24,447 bases of DNA from Firmicutes bacterium UBA4049 (GTDB lineage Bacteria; Bacillota; Desulfotomaculia; Desulfotomaculales; Nap2-2B): positions 1 to 24,447 of the forward strand of contig DFZT01000070.1 of assembly GCA_002382755.1 (NCBI GenBank), written 5' to 3'. Made by a program: the position numbers and the translations under genes. The notes under the pieces are model-generated. The model had not been told where the DNA came from, did not search any database, and saw only the letters and a program-made list of their open reading frames with translations. This document shows positions 7,816 through 14,730 of the stretch, one piece after another (the first letter of the stretch is position 1; the number at the start of each line of letters is the position of its first letter).

Positions 7816-8227
7816 ATACCTCCACCCTTGTGGTTCCCTTTACCGGATCTTCGCTTTCGATGTCGACCAGCTTCCCGTTCGCCAGGCCCTGCTCAATGAG
7901 GTTCACCAGTTCCTGAAAGTTAATCTTGGTGATGTCCAGCCCCTTTCCCGCCATTTCCTGGCGGGCTTCGTCGGGTATAAAATTCGTAGCCATACTGCCA
8001 AAATGGGAAGCTACTTTCAGCAGGCTGAGAGGAATGTTGACGTTTACTTTTTCCTTATCGCTGTCTACGCGCACCCTCAGAAAACGGTCCTCAAGCTTTT
8101 TTCCGGGAACTAGCGCCCTGTTTTCAGTGTCATCCAGAGCGTCCAGGAGTTCAACTCCTTCTTCAACAGAAATCTTTCCGTCCCGCACCATCTGCAGGAT
8201 TTTGCTTTTCTCATCACTCATGATCAT
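7805..8227 (-). CDS. SHOCT-like / YvlB-N-type domain protein
   Basis: The 140-residue protein starts with KSKILQMVRDGKISVEEGVE followed by LLDAL, a short helical-hairpin module of the SHOCT-like or YvlB N-terminal kind. A linker and a second part with LRVRVDSDKEKVNVNIPLSL and a C-terminal RVEVYVE strand follow. This layout is typical of small proteins paired with DUF2089 regulators in anaerobic Firmicutes. ATG 8227 lies close after AAGGG; a second ATG at 8221 is equally possible. It overlaps the next gene by 11 bases. No membrane segment is visible, so it is probably cytosolic, perhaps peripheral. The biochemical function is unknown. Confidence 0.8.
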   Translation of the reverse strand: MIMSDEKSKILQMVRDGKISVEEGVELLDALDDTENRALVPGKKLEDRFLRVRVDSDKEKVNVNIPLSLLKVASHFGSMATNFIPDEARQEMAGKGLDITKINFQELVNLIEQGLANGKLVDIESEDPVKGTTRVEVYVE

Positions 8228-8261
8228 TTATCCCTTCTTTGAGTTAATTTTAGAGTTAATT

Positions 8262-8645
8262 TTACTTCGCTGTTTTTCTCAGCAGCCTGGCGGCCTCCTG
8301 AGTGGAAATTTCTCCTTTTTCCAATGCCCCAAGTATTTCTTGCTTTTGAACCTTGCCTTCTCCTTCATCCTGTTTTTGTACTTTGTAGCCCATGGCCTGA
8401 ATCACTCCATCCAGACGGTTGCGGACCGTGGGGTAGGAGATGCCTAGTTCTTTTTCCACATCCTTTATGTTGCCCCGGCATTTAAGAAAGACCTCAACGA
8501 ACTCCTGCTGCTCAGCCGGCAGCTTACAGAACCTGCAGGAGGTGAAACTGCCTTCGATCCTTGTCTGGCAATGGCTGCAAGTGAGGCTGCTGATCGTCAT
8601 TTCATGACTGCAGACGGGGCAGCAATTTGGCGCTTTAAATTTCAT
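8262..8645 (-). CDS. DUF2089 zinc-ribbon/HTH putative transcription regulator
   Basis: The 127-residue protein opens with a double CxxC zinc ribbon (CPVC and CSHC, then CRFC). A sigma-like helix-turn-helix follows, with EQQEFVEVFLKCRGNIKDVE and LGISYPTVRNRLD (about 45-82). Its C-terminus, EILGALEKGEISTQEAARLL, repeats the module found at the N-terminus of the downstream SHOCT-like protein. This is the standard DUF2089 architecture, annotated as a predicted regulator. ATG 8645 is preceded by AAGGTGGG. It heads a four-gene minus-strand operon and may regulate it, since a symmetrical element lies about 65 bases upstream. The ligand or signal is not known. Confidence 0.85.
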   Translation of the reverse strand: MKFKAPNCCPVCSHEMTISSLTCSHCQTRIEGSFTSCRFCKLPAEQQEFVEVFLKCRGNIKDVEKELGISYPTVRNRLDGVIQAMGYKVQKQDEGEGKVQKQEILGALEKGEISTQEAARLLRKTAK

Positions 8646-8709
8646 TTATCCACCCACCTTATCAATTATAGTTTTACTACCCAAAGCTATCCTAATACAA
8701 ACAATTGAT

Positions 8710-8727
8710 AATGTCAATATCGACATT
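8710..8727. promoter_or_regulatory. Palindromic candidate operator upstream of the DUF2089 operon
   Basis: AATGTC and GACATT form perfect arms around AATATC, whose inner ATAT is also symmetric, so 16 of 18 positions are palindromic. It lies 65-82 bases upstream of the DUF2089 start. A TATAAT on the minus strand (8666-8671) is the best -10 candidate but lacks a good -35, so the palindrome would lie just upstream of the -35 position. Autoregulation is inferred. Confidence 0.35.
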
Positions 8728-9095
8728 AATAATATTAATATATAGGTTAATAATATTAAGGTATTTTAGAAGCCGGAGATCATCAATAGTAGCTAGGGCG
8801 GTTATTTCACCAATCCGGACTATATCAAATTCCTCGAAAGAGATCTGCTCAGTTTATTTTTATAGAATTTAGGATTCGATAAATTGCCTATAGGATTTAT
8901 TTTTTTGCGTCAAAGTATTATTCTAATTGGAGGCAAAGAAGACTTTAAAAAAATTATTTGGCGAGGATTACATAACCACTTATCGCTTCGAAGTTTTGGC
9001 AAGCAAGTTCTGAAGAGATGCGCTTTGCCGGTTCTTTATAATTATAGGGGCAGGCTTTACTTTGTGAAATTGTTTTATGCATATATTTACAGGAA

Positions 9096-9113
9096 AAGAG
9101 CCCGAAGGCTCTT
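9096..9113 (-). terminator. Intrinsic terminator after hcp
   Basis: On the minus strand AAGAGCC, a TTCG tetraloop and GGCTCTT form a perfect 7-bp stem, followed by TTCCT. It lies 53 bases past the hcp stop. The UUCG loop makes it stable. It resembles the hairpin at 18895-18914 in sequence and position. Confidence 0.7.
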
Positions 9114-9165
9114 AAAAGACATACTTTCGCAGTTTTTTCCCAGAGGTCCCTTTTTGCCACGCCTC

Positions 9166-10728
9166 TTAACCGAGAATCGCTTTCAAATCTGCTTCAGGCG
9201 TGCTTATTGGCTTAATGTCAAATTTATCAACCAAGACACCCAATACATTGGGGGAGAGAAAAGCCGGCAGCGACGGGCCAAGGTAGATATTTTTTATGTC
9301 CAGCGACAGGAGCGTCAGCAGTATACAGACGGCTTTCTGTTCAAACCAGGAGAGCACGATCGTCAGCGGCAAATCATTGACCCTGCAATTGAAAGCATCG
9401 GCGAGGGCAAGGGCAACTTGAATTGCTGAGTACGCGTCATTGCACTGTCCCATATCCATAATGCGGGGGAAGCCGCCTATTTGACCTAAATCAAGATCGT
9501 TAAAACGGTATTTGCCGCAGGCAAGGGTCAAGATGATTGTATCGCCGGGAGCCTTTTTAACAAACTCGGTGTAGTAGTTCCTGCCGGACTTTGCGCCATC
9601 GCAGCCGCCCACAAGGAAGAAGCGCTTAATTGCGCCGGCATTGACCGCTTCAATCACTTTATCCGCCGCGCCCAGCACAGTATTGCGGGCAAAACCGGTC
9701 ATCAGCTCAGATCCGCCGTTGATCCCAGTCATCTTTTTGTCTTCATTCCAGCCGCCCAGTTCAAGCGCCTTTTCAATTACCGGGGTAAAATCCTTTATCC
9801 GGTCTTTTTCTGTTATATGTTTAATTCCCGGGTAGCCAACCACAGAAGTGGTGAAGATCCTGTCTGCATAGGAAGGTTTTGGCGGTACTATACAGTTGGT
9901 TGTATATATAACCGGCGCCGGTATACCGTCGAACTCCTTCTGCTGGTTATGCCAGGCAGTTCCGAAGTTGCCCTTTAGATGCGAGTATTTCTTCAGTTCC
10001 GGGTATCCGTGCGCCGGCAGCATTTCGCTGTGGGTATAGATATTTATACCCTTATCCTTAGTCTGTTCCAATAACTGCTTCAGGTCCAGCAGGTCATGGC
10101 CGGTAATAACTATAAACGGCCCTTTTTCTATTGTTGTAGAAACCTTTACCGGTACGGGATGCCCGAATGCCGAGGTGTTGGCCTCGTCAAGCAGGGCCAT
10201 GCATTTGAGATTTACCTGTCCGAACTCCATGATCAGTCCCAACCATTCCTCAACTGTGTGTTCCTGGCCAATGGCGCGCATACCTTTATAAAGCCATGAG
10301 CTGACCTCATCGTCTCTCTTGCCGAGCACATAGGCATGCCAGGCGTAGGCCGCCATGCCGCGCAGGCCGAACAACAATGTGGAGCGGAGGGATACTATGT
10401 CCGTGTCCCCTTGCCACAGTTCACCAGCCGGAGGTTCTTCAGCGCCTCCCAATCTTTCTTTTTCATTTTGGACCAGCCTTTTGAGCTCATCAATTCTTTC
10501 GATGTCAAAGTTTACATTGGTTAACAATGCAAAAAGTCCCTGCATCATCAGCTCGTCTGCTTCTCTGCTCAATCCGTTGACCTGCGCGGCCCTGGCAAGT
10601 CCTATCAGGGCGCAGGTAAGCTCATCATGCTTGACTGCAACATCCGGCTTCTTACCGCACACGCCCGAATTTGTGCATCCTTTTCCGCCTGCTGTCTGTT
10701 CGCATTGAAAACAAAACATTTTGTCCAT
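9166..10728 (-). CDS. hcp: Hybrid cluster protein (hydroxylamine reductase), class I
   Basis: The 520-residue protein begins MDKMFCFQCEQTAGGKGCTN. Cys6, Cys9, Cys18 and Cys24 give the C-x2-C-x8-C-x5-C pattern of class I Hcp for the N-terminal FeS cluster. Hybrid-cluster ligand segments are all present: HSEMLPAHGYP (Glu), TTNCIVPP, VGGCDGA, LACGKYRF, MGQCNDAY and the WFEQKAVC segment with Glu and Lys near the C-terminus. It acts in the cytoplasm on nitric oxide or hydroxylamine (known for the family) and is a nitrosative-stress enzyme. ATG 10728 follows AAGGAGG by seven bases. It is divergent from a Crp/Fnr-type regulator, with a shared palindrome between them, which is the classical HcpR-hcp arrangement. 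A terminator follows the gene. Confidence 0.95.
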   Translation of the reverse strand: MDKMFCFQCEQTAGGKGCTNSGVCGKKPDVAVKHDELTCALIGLARAAQVNGLSREADELMMQGLFALLTNVNFDIERIDELKRLVQNEKERLGGAEEPPAGELWQGDTDIVSLRSTLLFGLRGMAAYAWHAYVLGKRDDEVSSWLYKGMRAIGQEHTVEEWLGLIMEFGQVNLKCMALLDEANTSAFGHPVPVKVSTTIEKGPFIVITGHDLLDLKQLLEQTKDKGINIYTHSEMLPAHGYPELKKYSHLKGNFGTAWHNQQKEFDGIPAPVIYTTNCIVPPKPSYADRIFTTSVVGYPGIKHITEKDRIKDFTPVIEKALELGGWNEDKKMTGINGGSELMTGFARNTVLGAADKVIEAVNAGAIKRFFLVGGCDGAKSGRNYYTEFVKKAPGDTIILTLACGKYRFNDLDLGQIGGFPRIMDMGQCNDAYSAIQVALALADAFNCRVNDLPLTIVLSWFEQKAVCILLTLLSLDIKNIYLGPSLPAFLSPNVLGVLVDKFDIKPISTPEADLKAILG

Positions 10729-10812
10729 TTGAGGACCTCCTTAAAAATTTATTATTTGGATTGTCAAATGTTCCGAAACAAGCCTTGACTTGCCCTTTAA
10801 TTTCTTTTTCCT

Positions 10813-10841
10813 TTGTGCTTGCAGATTAATTTTAATATAAT
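10813..10841 (+). promoter_or_regulatory. Candidate sigma-A promoter of the Crp/Fnr-type gene
   Basis: TTGTGC (10813-10818), a 17-base spacer and a perfect TATAAT (10836-10841) predict a start near 10848, 43 bases before the regulator ATG. The palindrome at 10856-10871 then lies at about +9 to +24, where a bound protein would block transcription. Confidence 0.55.
10829..10834 (-). promoter_or_regulatory. Candidate -10 element of hcp, activator-dependent
   Basis: The minus strand reads TAAAAT here. It places the transcription start near 10822, about 94 bases before the hcp ATG. The -35 position (10852-10857) reads CCGTTT, with no resemblance to TTGACA, and the palindrome centre falls at -41.5. 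Both fit a class II Crp/Fnr-activated promoter. Confidence 0.5.
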
Positions 10842-10855
10842 GAAAACAAAAAAAC

Positions 10856-10871
10856 GGTAACCATGGTTACC
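10856..10871. promoter_or_regulatory. Perfect 16-bp palindrome, candidate HcpR operator
   Basis: GGTAACCATGGTTACC is a perfect palindrome between hcp and the divergent Crp/Fnr-type gene. It fits the pattern GTAAC-N4-GTTAC, which I recall as a predicted HcpR signal in some Clostridia and Thermotogales (from memory, not searched). Its centre, 10863.5, is 41.5 bases upstream of the proposed hcp start and 15-16 bases downstream of the proposed regulator start. Confidence 0.6.
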
Positions 10872-10890
10872 AAAAGCACGAGGTATAAAA

Positions 10891-11583
10891 ATGTTTGATA
10901 AATCAATGAAAACACTTTTAACATGCGGGTTGTTCAAGGGAATGAATAATAATGAATTGATGAGCGTTCTTACTTGCCTGAATCCGAAAGTCTGCAGCTA
11001 CAAAAGAAACGAGCCGGTCGCAATGGAAGGCGACCAATTAACAGGTCTGGGGATAGTCCTTGCAGGAGATGTCATAATCACCAGAGAGAACGCAGTCGGC
11101 GACCGGATAATCATAGAAATGAACGGGTCTGGAGAATTGTTTGGTGAAATAGCCGCATTTGCAGGCAGTTTTGTATGGCCTGATACAATTATAGCGCGTG
11201 AAGCTTGCGAGGTAATGTTTCTGCCAGTTGAAAAGATAGTCGGCAGTTGTGAAAATGCATGTGCCAGTCATAAGTTGATGATAGCAAATATACTTAAAAT
11301 AATATCCTTGAAAGCTCTCCTGCTGAATAGAAAGATTGACTATTTGGTTATTAAAAGCATACGTGGAAAGGTCTGCGCTTTCCTGTTCGAGCAGTTTAAA
11401 AAACAGGGTAAGCAAACTTTTGTCATGCCGTTGAAGCGAAATGAACTGGCAGACTTTTTAAATGTATCCCGGCCCTCTCTTTCACGTGAGATGGGGAAAC
11501 TAAGGGATGAAGGAGTTATTGAATTTCACAGGGCTTCGATAAAAATCAAAGACCTGAACACCCTGAAGACTCTGGCAGAATAG
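10891..11583 (+). CDS. Crp/Fnr-family regulator, HcpR-like
   Basis: The 230-residue protein has a cyclic-nucleotide-binding-type beta-barrel (about 15-120; GLGIVLAGDVIITRENAVGD, SGELFGEIAAFAG), a long dimerisation helix and a C-terminal winged helix with MPLKRNELADFLNVSRPSLS (about 174-193) followed by REMGKLRDEGVIEF. Cysteines are scattered and do not form an Fnr-like N-terminal cluster motif. ATG 10891 follows GAGG by seven bases. Divergence from hcp plus the shared palindrome suggest it is the hcp activator HcpR, a regulator reported to sense NO through haem in other species. The family is certain; the HcpR identity is inferred from context. It may also control other stress genes downstream, but no second copy of the palindrome was found in the window. 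Confidence 0.85.
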   Translation: MFDKSMKTLLTCGLFKGMNNNELMSVLTCLNPKVCSYKRNEPVAMEGDQLTGLGIVLAGDVIITRENAVGDRIIIEMNGSGELFGEIAAFAGSFVWPDTIIAREACEVMFLPVEKIVGSCENACASHKLMIANILKIISLKALLLNRKIDYLVIKSIRGKVCAFLFEQFKKQGKQTFVMPLKRNELADFLNVSRPSLSREMGKLRDEGVIEFHRASIKIKDLNTLKTLAE

Positions 11584-11591
11584 ACATCCAT

Positions 11592-11606
11592 GCCGCTTAA
11601 AGCGGC
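11592..11606 (+). terminator. Weak hairpin after the Crp/Fnr-type gene
   Basis: GCCGC and GCGGC, extendable to GCCGCTT/AAGCGGC, form a short stem nine bases past the stop. No T-run follows, so termination is uncertain. Confidence 0.3.
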
Positions 11607-11645
11607 GCCGGCTAATAGGTTTGAAAAAAAAATTATAAGAATCGC

Positions 11646-11674
11646 TTGACATATTAAAATGATTTTGGTATATA
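11646..11674 (+). promoter_or_regulatory. Promoter of the rrf2-type gene
   Basis: A perfect TTGACA (11646-11651), a 17-base spacer and TATATA (11669-11674) form a good sigma-A promoter with a start near 11681. This gives a leader of about 147 bases. The shared TATACTAATAT motif (11689-11699) lies just downstream. Confidence 0.55.
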
Positions 11675-11688
11675 TTTAAATATAATAC

Positions 11689-11699
11689 TATACTAATAT
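11689..11699 (-). promoter_or_regulatory. Candidate Rrf2 operator motif in its own promoter
   Basis: The minus strand reads ATATTAGTATA, an 11-mer that recurs exactly at 12274-12284 and with one change at 12311-12321, both upstream of cooS. Its position just after the proposed start fits self-repression. The link to the Rrf2 protein is inferred from recurrence at the two promoters of this locus. Confidence 0.4.
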
Positions 11700-11731
11700 T
11701 ATCCACATTGAAATGGCCGCAAAACTTAGGA

Positions 11732-11770
11732 TGCCAGATGCAGGTGTCAGATGCAGATGCCAGATGATTA
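11732..11770 (+). repeat. Three tandem 13-bp repeats in the rrf2 leader
   Basis: The copies are TGCCAGATGCAGG, TGTCAGATGCAGA and TGCCAGATGATTA, end to end. They lie in the transcribed leader about 57 bases before the rrf2 start codon. Copies differ at two to four positions. Their function is unknown; they could be a slippage-prone or regulatory leader element. Confidence 0.75.
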
Positions 11771-11827
11771 GTTCCGCAGACTGACTGCCGCCGCCGAAAA
11801 CTTACGGCCAAACAAGGCAAGGTACGC

Positions 11828-12241
11828 ATGAAACTAAATCAAGCGACGGACTATGCAATACGGTCAGTCCTGCACCTTTCAGGACTGCCTTTCGGGCAGG
11901 TGGTGGAAGCTAAGCTAATAGCCGAAGAAGAAAATATACCGATGCGATTCTTGTTAAAGATCATGCGCCTTCTTACTCAAGCGGAGATAGTCGAGTCATA
12001 CCGGGGTGTCAACGGTGGCTATGCGTTGGCCAGGAATTCTTCCGAGATAACCCTGCTGGATGTGATCGAGGCAATTGAAGGTCCGATAGCGATTAACCGC
12101 TGTCTTATCGACCCGGAATACTGCAGCAAAAAATTCAGCGAGCATTGTCCGGTGCACGAAGCACTCTTTAAACTCCAGCAATCTATGGCGGAGCATCTTA
12201 AACAATATAATTTTCAGATGCTCCGGGAACGGATGAAATGA
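11828..12241 (+). CDS. Rrf2-family regulator with three-cysteine FeS motif
   Basis: The 137-residue protein opens MKLNQATDYAIRSVLHLSGL, a winged helix-turn-helix of Rrf2 type, with the wing RGVNGGYALAR (59-69) and the family segment ITLLDVIEAIEG. Three cysteines, Cys92, Cys99 and Cys107 (C-x6-C-x7-C), lie where IscR, NsrR and RsrR bind an iron-sulfur cluster. It is therefore probably a redox, NO or iron-sulfur-state sensor. The ATG at 11828 follows a short AAGG. It sits 105 bases before cooS in the same direction, and recurring ATATTAGTATA elements lie at both promoters. It is thus the likely regulator of the cooS-cooF-oxidoreductase-rubrerythrin run. The signal sensed cannot be read from sequence. 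Confidence 0.87.
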   Translation: MKLNQATDYAIRSVLHLSGLPFGQVVEAKLIAEEENIPMRFLLKIMRLLTQAEIVESYRGVNGGYALARNSSEITLLDVIEAIEGPIAINRCLIDPEYCSKKFSEHCPVHEALFKLQQSMAEHLKQYNFQMLRERMK

Positions 12242-12273
12242 AATCATCCATTTATTAAACCCATATGTGTACT

Positions 12274-12321
12274 ATATTAGTATACAATTATTTTTCACTA
12301 ATTGTATACCATATAAGTATA
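12274..12321 (+). promoter_or_regulatory. cooS promoter with 11-bp inverted repeat and two operator-like motifs
   Basis: GTATACAATTA (12280-12290) and TAATTGTATAC (12299-12309) are perfect inverted arms around eight bases. Overlapping or flanking them are ATATTAGTATA (12274-12284) and ATATAAGTATA (12311-12321). The second runs into a perfect TATAAT at 12318-12323. A TTCACT at 12294-12299 with an 18-base spacer is the best -35. A protein bound here would cover the -35 and -10, so repression by the adjacent Rrf2 protein is the simplest reading. Confidence 0.55.
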
Positions 12322-12346
12322 ATTTATAAAAAGGAGGAAAAACAAA

Positions 12347-14218
12347 TTGTCAATCTGTATTTCTGCTGACAAAATTCTTTACAACTTCCTGGCGTCCAAA
12401 AGCGATGTGGAAACATCCTTCAACCGTGTGCCCGACCAGGCTGTAAAGTGCGGTTTCGGCATGCAGGGGGTATGCTGCCGGCTTTGCTCCAACGGACCAT
12501 GCCGGATAACTCCCAAATCACCCCGGGGTGTCTGCGGCGCTACTCCTGACACCATGGTAGCCAGGAACTTCCTGCGGGCGGTGGCGGCAGGAGCGGCCTG
12601 TTACCTGCACATTGTCGAAAATGCCGCTGTTAGCTTGGGTGAAATTGGCCGGGGCAATTCCGACCTGCCTTTAAAGGGGGTCTCCCTTTTAAATGAATTG
12701 GCAGGTCGCCTTGGAACTACCGGCTCTACTGAAGAAGAAAAAGCGGTAAACCTGTCTAACATGGTGCTGGCGGACTTATACCGCCCTCGCAGTGAGAAAA
12801 TGCGGCTGGTCAAGAAATTGGCCTACGGGCCGCGCTATGAAAAATGGGCAGGGTTGGGTATCCTGCCCGGCGGCGCAAAATCAGAGGTTTTTGACGCCCT
12901 GGTCAAGAGCGGCACCAATTTATCCAGCGACCCTGCCGACATGCTGCTGCACTCCCTGCGCCTGGGCATTGCCACCGGTTTATACGGGCTTGCCATGACC
13001 AACCGGATTAACGACATCATCTGGGGAGAGCCTGAAATCAGACTGGCCAAGGCCGGTTTCGGAGTGGTCGACCCGGATTATATAAATATTATGGTTACCG
13101 GCCACCAGCAGTCCCTGATTGGCATTCTGCAGGACACCCTGTCGTCTCCTGCGGCTGAGTCCATAGCTGAAGCATCCGGAGCTAAAGGTTTCAAAATTGT
13201 CGGCTCTACGTGCGTCGGCCAGGATATGCAGCTGCGGGGCGCGCACTGCGGGGATGTTTTTGCCGGCCACACCGGAAACAACTTCACCAGCGAGGCGCTG
13301 ATCGCCACTGGGGCTATTGACCTGGTGGTGTCGGAATTTAACTGCACCCTGCCGGGGATTGAAACTGTCTGCGACCAGATGCATGTGCCGCAGTTCTGTC
13401 TGGATGATGTGTCAAAGAAACAAAATGCCGAATACCTGCCTTTCAATCTGAAAGATCGCCATATCATTGCCGGGAAAATTATTGGGGCAGGCGCGGAAAG
13501 TTACGCGGCCAGGCGCAAAAAAATAGCCATAGATGTGCCTGTCCACGGCTATGACGACGTGCTCACCGGCCTAAGTGAAAAAACCCTGAAAAACTTTCTG
13601 GGCGGCAGCTACAAGCCGCTTATCGATCTTATCGTCGCCGGAAAAATAAAAGGTATCGCCGCCGTGGTGGGGTGTTCCAACCTTGCCGCCGGCGGGCACG
13701 ATGTCTTTACAGTAGGGATGACCAGGGAATTAATCAAACGCGACATTATAATCCTTTCAGCCGGATGCACCAGCGGCGCCCTGGAGAATGTCGGTTTAAT
13801 GTCACCTTCAGCGGCGGAACAAGCCGGGCCAAACCTGAAAGAAATCTGCCGGCAGATGGGAATACCCCCTGTGCTGAATTTTGGACCCTGCCTGGCCATC
13901 GGCCGCCTGGAGGAAACAGCGGCTGATATCGCGGCGGAACTGGGCGTGGATTTACCGCAACTGCCCCTGGTTCTCTCAGCGCCCCAGTGGCTGGAAGAAC
14001 AAGCGCTGGCGGACGGGGCCTTCGGCCTGGCTCTTGGACTCAGCCTGCACCTGGCCATTCCGCCCTTCATTACCGGCAGCGAAACGGTTACCAGGGTGCT
14101 GACGGCCGACCTTGAGCAACTAACCGGCGGGCGTGTTATTGTAGACGGCGATATTATCTCGACAGTCAACCAGTTGGAAGCGGTTATCAACGCCAAAAGA
14201 TCAGGCCTGGGCCTGTAA
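12347..14218 (+). CDS. cooS: Ni-Fe carbon monoxide dehydrogenase catalytic subunit (CooS), altered active site
   Basis: This 623-residue protein is a CooS homologue. N-terminal cysteines 35 and 43 (C-x7-C) fit a [4Fe-4S] D-cluster, and 44, 47, 52 and 63 fit the B-cluster. C-cluster ligands align as His253, Cys289, Cys333, Cys443, Cys474 and Cys515. The catalytic lysine (563 in Carboxydothermus CODH-II) is Gln552 in the APQWLEEQALAD segment, with matching 37-residue spacing from the last ligand. CODH-II Ile567 aligns with Asp556 and tunnel His93 with Tyr86. It probably forms a cytosolic homodimer. The start is TTG 12347, nine bases after AAGGAGG. It leads cooF, an FAD/NAD oxidoreductase and rubrerythrin, an arrangement known from CODH-IV of Carboxydothermus. 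CO oxidation is uncertain. No cooC or acetyl-CoA synthase genes are present. Confidence 0.9.
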   Translation: MSICISADKILYNFLASKSDVETSFNRVPDQAVKCGFGMQGVCCRLCSNGPCRITPKSPRGVCGATPDTMVARNFLRAVAAGAACYLHIVENAAVSLGEIGRGNSDLPLKGVSLLNELAGRLGTTGSTEEEKAVNLSNMVLADLYRPRSEKMRLVKKLAYGPRYEKWAGLGILPGGAKSEVFDALVKSGTNLSSDPADMLLHSLRLGIATGLYGLAMTNRINDIIWGEPEIRLAKAGFGVVDPDYINIMVTGHQQSLIGILQDTLSSPAAESIAEASGAKGFKIVGSTCVGQDMQLRGAHCGDVFAGHTGNNFTSEALIATGAIDLVVSEFNCTLPGIETVCDQMHVPQFCLDDVSKKQNAEYLPFNLKDRHIIAGKIIGAGAESYAARRKKIAIDVPVHGYDDVLTGLSEKTLKNFLGGSYKPLIDLIVAGKIKGIAAVVGCSNLAAGGHDVFTVGMTRELIKRDIIILSAGCTSGALENVGLMSPSAAEQAGPNLKEICRQMGIPPVLNFGPCLAIGRLEETAADIAAELGVDLPQLPLVLSAPQWLEEQALADGAFGLALGLSLHLAIPPFITGSETVTRVLTADLEQLTGGRVIVDGDIISTVNQLEAVINAKRSGLGL

Positions 14219-14229
14219 GAGGTGAATAA

Positions 14230-14730
14230 ATGATGATGAAAAGGATATTCATTAAGCCGGAATTGTGCGAAGGGTGCAAGAATTGTCAGGTGGCCTGCCT
14301 GGCGGAACACAGCCCGTCCCGTTCGGTCTGGTTTGTAAACTTATCCGACCAGAGCAGCCAGCCGCGCAATTATGTTGAACTGAACAACGAAGGGCGCCCC
14401 GTGCCGCTATCCTGCCGGCAGTGTGACGAACCGGAATGTGTCAGCGCCTGCGTTTCGGGGGCGCTTCAAAGAGATCCCGCCACGTGTTTGGTCGTCCATA
14501 ATCAAAAACAGTGCGCCGGCTGTTGGATGTGCGTAATGTCCTGTCCCTACGGCATGATTTTGCCGGACGCCAGAGAAAGCAAGATTGCAGTAAAATGTGA
14601 CTTTTGCGCCGACAGGGGCACGCCGCGCTGCGTTGAAGCCTGCCCTACCGGAGCAATCTCTTTAATCGAGGCGCCGTCGCCGGACACAGACGGAGAATAT
14701 TACGTTCTGACGGGGGGTGAGCAGCAGTGA
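14230..14730 (+). CDS. cooF: CooF-type four-cluster ferredoxin electron carrier
   Basis: The 166-residue protein holds four cysteine groups for [4Fe-4S] clusters: CEGCKNCQVAC (13-23), CRQCDEPECVSAC, CAGCWMCVMSCPYG, and CDFCADRGTPRCVEACPTGA. It lacks a Tat signal or anchor, so it is cytoplasmic. The layout is that of CooF, which takes electrons from the CooS B/D clusters and passes them to a partner. It starts 11 bases after the cooS stop, behind a GAGGTG box; ATG 14230 is used, with a second ATG just after it. It overlaps the oxidoreductase gene by four bases (GTGA), implying coupled translation and a direct electron partner. Confidence 0.9.
   Translation: MMMKRIFIKPELCEGCKNCQVACLAEHSPSRSVWFVNLSDQSSQPRNYVELNNEGRPVPLSCRQCDEPECVSACVSGALQRDPATCLVVHNQKQCAGCWMCVMSCPYGMILPDARESKIAVKCDFCADRGTPRCVEACPTGAISLIEAPSPDTDGEYYVLTGGEQQ

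Larger units (their letters stand above)
8646..9165. other. 520-base intergenic region between hcp and the DUF2089 operon
   Basis: The region is AT-rich near 8690-8780, with repeated TTAATAATATTAA-like runs, and has no convincing gene. It holds the DUF2089 promoter area with its palindrome and the hcp terminator near 9096-9113. A 181-codon plus-strand frame from 8884 runs into the antisense of hcp and is rejected as noise. Confidence 0.5.

Noticed and set aside
8884..9429. 181-codon plus-strand frame starting in the gap and running over the hcp 3-prime end
   Set aside because: Its second half is antisense to a certain gene, its first half is low in conserved features, and it spans the hcp terminator.
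11681..11686. TATAAT as the -10 of the rrf2 gene
   Set aside because: It is 29 bases from the perfect TTGACA, so TATATA at 11669-11674 with a 17-base spacer was preferred; a second weaker promoter cannot be excluded.
11732..11770. CRISPR-like array
   Set aside because: The 13-bp units are directly adjacent without spacers and number only three.
13609..14310. 233-codon minus-strand frame
   Set aside because: It is antisense to cooS and cooF in GC-rich DNA, a common shadow; no domain was recognised.
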